The position numbers and the translations under genes were made by a program. Shown in pieces: positions 6,761-9,715 of a stretch of DNA of 9,715 nt. Under the pieces are notes generated by a model that saw only the letters and a program-made list of their open reading frames with translations, searched no databases and had not been told where the DNA came from. Numbering within the stretch: the stretch's first letter is position 1; the number at the start of each line of letters is the position of its first letter. Source of the DNA: Methylacidiphilaceae bacterium UBA1321 (GTDB taxonomy: Bacteria; Verrucomicrobiota; Verrucomicrobiia; Methylacidiphilales; UBA1321); NCBI GenBank assembly GCA_002306945.1, contig DBTH01000096.1, positions 1-9,715 on the forward strand, written 5' to 3'.

Positions 6761-6786
6761 TTATCCAGCACTCAAAATCGGGATAA
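6761..6786. promoter_or_regulatory. Operator-like inverted repeat TTATCC-N14-GGATAA upstream of the kinase
   Basis: Perfect 6-bp arms at 6761-6766 and 6781-6786 lie about 45 bp before the kinase start. Its arm length and 14-bp spacing equal those of the repeat at 5237-5262, although the arm sequences differ. A small palindrome GGGATAATCCC (6780-6790) overlaps the right arm. Confidence 0.35.
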
Positions 6787-6827
6787 TCCCCTTAATCAAA
6801 GACTGTTGTAGAAACACACGAAAGGAT

Positions 6828-6842
6828 TGGCATGACCGTAGC
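6828..6842 (+). promoter_or_regulatory. Candidate sigma-54 (-24/-12) element over the kinase start codon
   Basis: TGGCATGACCGTAGC matches the pattern TGGCAC-N5-TTGC in its key GG (6829-6830) and GC (6841-6842) bases with correct spacing. Its position over the ATG at 6832 is awkward: transcription would begin near 6853 and translation would have to use the in-frame ATG at 6865. It may be chance. It is notable because the upstream gene encodes a sigma-54 activator. Confidence 0.25.
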
Positions 6843-8685
6843 TAAAGCTTCCACCGGACAACCTATGAACCTCAACCGTAAAGTACTCATCGGGCTGATG
6901 CCCCTGCTGCTGATCATCGTGGCAGTGGGTATTTACGGAGCCTTTCTGTTCACCAAGCTGGGCAGCGCCATCGACGTCATCCTGCGCGAAAACTACATCA
7001 GCGTGATCGCCTCGCAGAATATGAAGGAATCCGCCGAACGCATGGATTCGGGATTGCTCTTCATGCTCGGCGGTGAAGAAGCCAAAGGCCTCGATCTCTT
7101 CAAGCAAAACCTCCCCGTCTTCAAAAAAAACTGCGATCTGGAATTTCAAAACATCACATTACCCGGTGAACGCAAACTGGCCGACACGATCTTGTCCCTG
7201 CACTTGGAATATGTCGGACTGGCCAACCGTTTCTTCGCCCTCAAGCCCGGCGATCCGGCACGGCGCACTCTCTATTTCAACGAGCTCCTCCCGAAATTCA
7301 CCGCGGTCAAGGAAACCGGCAACAAGATCCAGATCATCAATCAACAAAACATGGTGGACGCCAACAATGCCGCCCGTGAACAAAGCCGCCATTCCTCCCA
7401 GTTGATGATCGTAGCCATCGTCGGCAGCTTCCTCGTCGCCGTCTCCATATCCTATGTCCTGGCCCGATCGTTGACCAAACCGATCCAGGCGCTCACTGAA
7501 TCCGCGCAACAACTCGGAGAAGGCAATCTCGATCAGGTCGTGACGGTCGACACGCAGGACGAAGTCGGAAAGCTCGCTGACGCTTTTAACAAGATGGCGG
7601 CAAAGTTGCGCGCCTATCGTCAAAGCACGACGGAAAAAATCCTCCAGGCCCAACAAACCACCGAAGCCGCCTTGCGCGCCTTTCCAGACCCGATCCTGGT
7701 CTATTCTCCCGACCGTTCGATCCGCCTGAAAAACGCAGCCGCCGAGCGCCTGCTTCAATCCCTCGGCGGAGAACTGTCCACTATCGAACCACTATCCGCG
7801 TACATCGACACTGTATTGCGCGGCGGAGCGGATTTCCTGCCCACCAGTTTCGATAAATCAATTCCCTTGAGTTTGCCGGGCGGTGAAAAACATTTTTTAC
7901 CCCGCATTCTCACCATGCGGGATGAAACGGAAAAAATCCTGGGCGTTGTCGTCGTGCTCCAGGATGTCACCCGGTTTCGCGTGGCCGACGACATCAAGAC
8001 CAATCTCATTGCCACCGTCAGTCACGAGTTAAAAACACCGCTGACCAGCATGCAAATGGCCGTCTATCTGTTGCTCGAGGAAAAAGTCGGCCCGCTCACT
8101 CCCAAGCAGCTCGATCTCCTCATCGCTGCGCGCAACAACTCCGACCGGCTCCTCCAGTTGATCGAAGACATGCTCGACCTGGCCCGCTTCGAGGGTGGCG
8201 CTGCGCTGACGGACAAGAAAACGGTCTCCCCGGCACAACTCGTCGAGGAATCACTTTCAAAGGAACGCGAGTTGCTCAACGAACGGGGCTTCACGCTCGA
8301 AGTCAAAATCGAACCCGACCTGCCCTCCATTTCAGTCAGTCCCAGCCGCGTCGGCCAGGTTTTTGCCAATCTGATTTCCAACGCCATGAAGTATTCGCCT
8401 ATGCGCGGAAAGATCACCCTGTCGGCAGCGCTGTCCCCAAACCAGCGCGGATTCGTCCAGTTTTCCGTCAAGGACGAAGGCATCGGCATCCAGGAGAAAG
8501 ACCAGCACCGGATCTTCGAGAAATTTTACCGCGTCTCCGACAACGATCAAAGCGGCGCCGGACTCGGCCTGGCCATTGCCCGCGAAATCGTAATCGCCCA
8601 CGGCGGTGTCATTGGCGTCACCAGCCAAATTGGAGAAGGCAGCGAATTTTATTTCACCCTGCCCCAGGCCTCAACGCTTTCCTGA
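6832..8685 (+). CDS. Membrane sensor histidine kinase, KinB type (HAMP-PAS-HisKA-HATPase)
   Basis: This 617-residue inner-membrane sensor autophosphorylates and should pass phosphate to the AlgB-type regulator encoded just upstream. It has TM1 (about 17-42), a roughly 148-residue mostly helical external domain (43-190), TM2 (191-213), HAMP (about 211-264, with DEVGKLADAFNKM), a PAS domain (about 279-380, starting AFPDPILVYSPD), and HisKA with phosphoacceptor H398 in VSHELKTPLTS. The ATPase domain has N box FANLISNAMKYSP (511-523), G1 DEGIGI (548-553), F box IFEKFYR and G2 GAGLGLA (575-581), so all catalytic motifs are intact. It lacks the KdpD Walker-type sensor and universal-stress domains. 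AAAGGA (6821-6826) precedes ATG 6832; ATG 6865 (MNLNRKVLIGL) is an alternative start. The kdp leader peptide begins 33 bases after its stop, so kinase and transporter are probably cotranscribed. Confidence 0.93.
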   Translation: MTVAKASTGQPMNLNRKVLIGLMPLLLIIVAVGIYGAFLFTKLGSAIDVILRENYISVIASQNMKESAERMDSGLLFMLGGEEAKGLDLFKQNLPVFKKNCDLEFQNITLPGERKLADTILSLHLEYVGLANRFFALKPGDPARRTLYFNELLPKFTAVKETGNKIQIINQQNMVDANNAAREQSRHSSQLMIVAIVGSFLVAVSISYVLARSLTKPIQALTESAQQLGEGNLDQVVTVDTQDEVGKLADAFNKMAAKLRAYRQSTTEKILQAQQTTEAALRAFPDPILVYSPDRSIRLKNAAAERLLQSLGGELSTIEPLSAYIDTVLRGGADFLPTSFDKSIPLSLPGGEKHFLPRILTMRDETEKILGVVVVLQDVTRFRVADDIKTNLIATVSHELKTPLTSMQMAVYLLLEEKVGPLTPKQLDLLIAARNNSDRLLQLIEDMLDLARFEGGAALTDKKTVSPAQLVEESLSKERELLNERGFTLEVKIEPDLPSISVSPSRVGQVFANLISNAMKYSPMRGKITLSAALSPNQRGFVQFSVKDEGIGIQEKDQHRIFEKFYRVSDNDQSGAGLGLAIAREIVIAHGGVIGVTSQIGEGSEFYFTLPQASTLS

Positions 8686-8718
8686 CAGACCGCTCAAAAT
8701 ACCAACCAAAAAAATGAT

Positions 8719-8802
8719 ATGACCGACTTAATCTATATCGCCGTAACAATCGCCTTCTTTATCGGCTGCATCGGCTATGCAGCGTGGTGCGGGCGTATCT
8801 AG
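8719..8802 (+). CDS. 27-residue single-span membrane peptide preceding kdpF
   Basis: The frame encodes a short acidic start (MTDL), one hydrophobic span (IYIAVTIAFFIGCIGYAAW) and a basic end (CGRI). From memory, similar small peptides with an AFF core and a Y...C ending precede kdpF in several other phyla, usually unannotated; this recollection needs a database search. The stop codon overlaps the Shine-Dalgarno of kdpF (AGGAA, 8801-8805), which suggests translational coupling. Its own start has only an A-rich upstream sequence with no clear Shine-Dalgarno. An alternative ATG at 8714 stops after two codons. A role as an extra small Kdp subunit or assembly factor is a guess. Confidence 0.6.
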   Translation: MTDLIYIAVTIAFFIGCIGYAAWCGRI

Positions 8803-8811
8803 GAAATCACT

Positions 8812-8895
8812 ATGATCATCACAATCGTCGGATTCATATCCGCAGCCCTGCTTGTCTATCTGTTCGCAACCATGATCTGGCCTGAAAAATTCTAA
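8812..8895 (+). CDS. kdpF: KdpF, small subunit of the Kdp potassium ATPase
   Basis: The 27-residue peptide has a single transmembrane span followed by WPEKF, matching the short KdpF family (about 25-30 residues), whose members stabilise the KdpABC complex in the inner membrane. It has a good Shine-Dalgarno (AGGAA, seven bases before the ATG) and lies 13 bases before kdpA, the normal order. Too short for automated gene finders, it is supported by its sequence pattern and its position. Confidence 0.85.
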   Translation: MIITIVGFISAALLVYLFATMIWPEKF

Positions 8896-8908
8896 TCTAT
8901 CCCTCCCT

Positions 8909-9715
8909 ATGAATACCTCTGGATGGCTTCAACTCATTCTCTATGTGGCAGCGCTCCTGGCAGTCACAAAACCGCTCGGTCTGTACCTTCTTCGGGTGCT
9001 GAACGCGCAAGGCAAAACTTTTCTCGATCCAGTCATCAAACCGGTCGAACAACTGACCTATCGCCTTCTCGGAATCAAGGCCGATGAAGAACAGGATTGG
9101 AAAGGTTATACCGCGGGACTGTTGATTTTCAGCGCCGTGAGCATGCTCTTCACCTACGCCATTCTCCGGCTCCAGGATATTCTGCCGCTCAATCCCCAGA
9201 AACTCCCCGCCCTGCCCGATCATCTCGCATTCAACACGGCGGCAAGCTTCACGACGAACACCAATTGGCAAAGCTACGGAGGTGAAAGCACCATGTCGTA
9301 CCTCTCGCAAATGGTGGCCCTGACCAGCCATAATTTCTTTTCCGCCGCTGTCGGAATCGCCATTGCGGCCGCCCTTGTCCGCGGCATTGCCCGGAACACG
9401 TCGAAAACCATTGGCAATTTCTGGATCGACCTGGTGCGTATCCACTATTACCTCCTGCTCCCGATCTGTATTGTCTACGCCGTGTTTTTGGTTTCCCAGG
9501 GAGTCGTCGAGAATTTCAAGTCTTACGACTCGGTCGCGTTGACCGAAAAGCAAACCATACAGGTTCCCAAAACCGATGACAAAGGCCAACCCGTTAACGG
9601 CGCGGATGGAAAGCCGGTCATGGTGGATCAAGTGGTCGATACCCAATCCATCGTCGAAGGCCCCATCGCCTCCCAGGTCGCCATCAAGATGCTCGGCACG
9701 AACGGCGGCGGGTTC
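8909..9715 (+). CDS. kdpA: KdpA, potassium-binding channel subunit of the Kdp ATPase (partial)
   Basis: The first 269 codons of the K+-selective channel-like subunit are present; the family is usually about 550-600 residues, and the frame runs off the window's right edge. N-terminal membrane spans are followed by the first selectivity-filter region FTTNTNWQSYGGE (114-126), then further spans (about 144-165 and 176-197), and the sequence stops inside the second filter region, GTNGGGF (263-269). The external loop before that filter (about 203-250) is longer than in E. coli KdpA by roughly 30 residues and contains a polar stretch, KTDDKGQPVNGADGKPV. No Shine-Dalgarno is visible before the ATG (CCCTCCCT), so translation may depend on coupling to kdpF. 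kdpB and kdpC should follow. Confidence 0.96.
   Translation, partial: MNTSGWLQLILYVAALLAVTKPLGLYLLRVLNAQGKTFLDPVIKPVEQLTYRLLGIKADEEQDWKGYTAGLLIFSAVSMLFTYAILRLQDILPLNPQKLPALPDHLAFNTAASFTTNTNWQSYGGESTMSYLSQMVALTSHNFFSAAVGIAIAAALVRGIARNTSKTIGNFWIDLVRIHYYLLLPICIVYAVFLVSQGVVENFKSYDSVALTEKQTIQVPKTDDKGQPVNGADGKPVMVDQVVDTQSIVEGPIASQVAIKMLGTNGGGF

Noticed and set aside
8897..9646. 249-codon minus-strand frame opposite kdpA
   Set aside because: KdpA on the plus strand has both selectivity-filter regions in order; the antisense product is low-complexity charged sequence.

Overview
The window looks like a chromosomal segment of a Verrucomicrobiota bacterium, quite possibly of the Opitutae type. The evidence is a secreted protein that combines autotransporter-associated beta-strand repeats with a PEP-CTERM sorting signal, a Gfo/Idh/MocA oxidoreductase of the style common in that phylum, weak or absent Shine-Dalgarno sites before several genes, and moderately GC-rich coding regions separated by AT-rich spacers. 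The phylum is an inference from gene style; there is no rRNA or other marker gene here.

Left part (1-3960, minus strand). A Gfo/Idh/MocA-type NAD(P)-dependent oxidoreductase (64-1263) ends at a hairpin plus T-run terminator. Upstream of it, separated by a structured spacer with three concentric inverted repeats, lies a 734-residue exported surface protein (1498-3702) with two beta-strand repeat motifs and a C-terminal PEP-CTERM anchor. A strongly AT-rich leader (about 3703-3960) precedes that gene.

Middle part (3961-5300). A gene-free stretch holds a 265-bp non-autonomous mobile element (4165-4429) with perfect 20-bp terminal inverted repeats and flanking AGTACT copies. It sits directly against the stop codon of a minus-strand response regulator (4434-5129). 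That regulator has a receiver domain followed by a TPR-like tail and no DNA-binding domain. Its 171-bp upstream region is shared with a divergent gene and contains an operator-like inverted repeat.

Right part (5301-9715, plus strand). A sigma-54-dependent response regulator of the AlgB type (5301-6662) is followed by a membrane-bound HAMP-PAS histidine kinase of the KinB type (6832-8685). Next come a 27-residue single-span membrane peptide (8719-8802), kdpF (8812-8895) and the first 269 codons of kdpA (8909 to the window end). The kinase, small peptide and kdp genes are closely packed, so this looks like a Kdp high-affinity potassium-uptake operon headed by its own sensor. The simplest model is that the AlgB/KinB-type pair controls kdp through sigma-54, in the place usually taken by KdpD/KdpE; the REC-TPR protein may be a further component of the same signalling system. 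The regulatory link is inferred from gene order only. kdpB, kdpC and any kdpD lie beyond the window.

No rRNA, tRNA or CRISPR array was seen.
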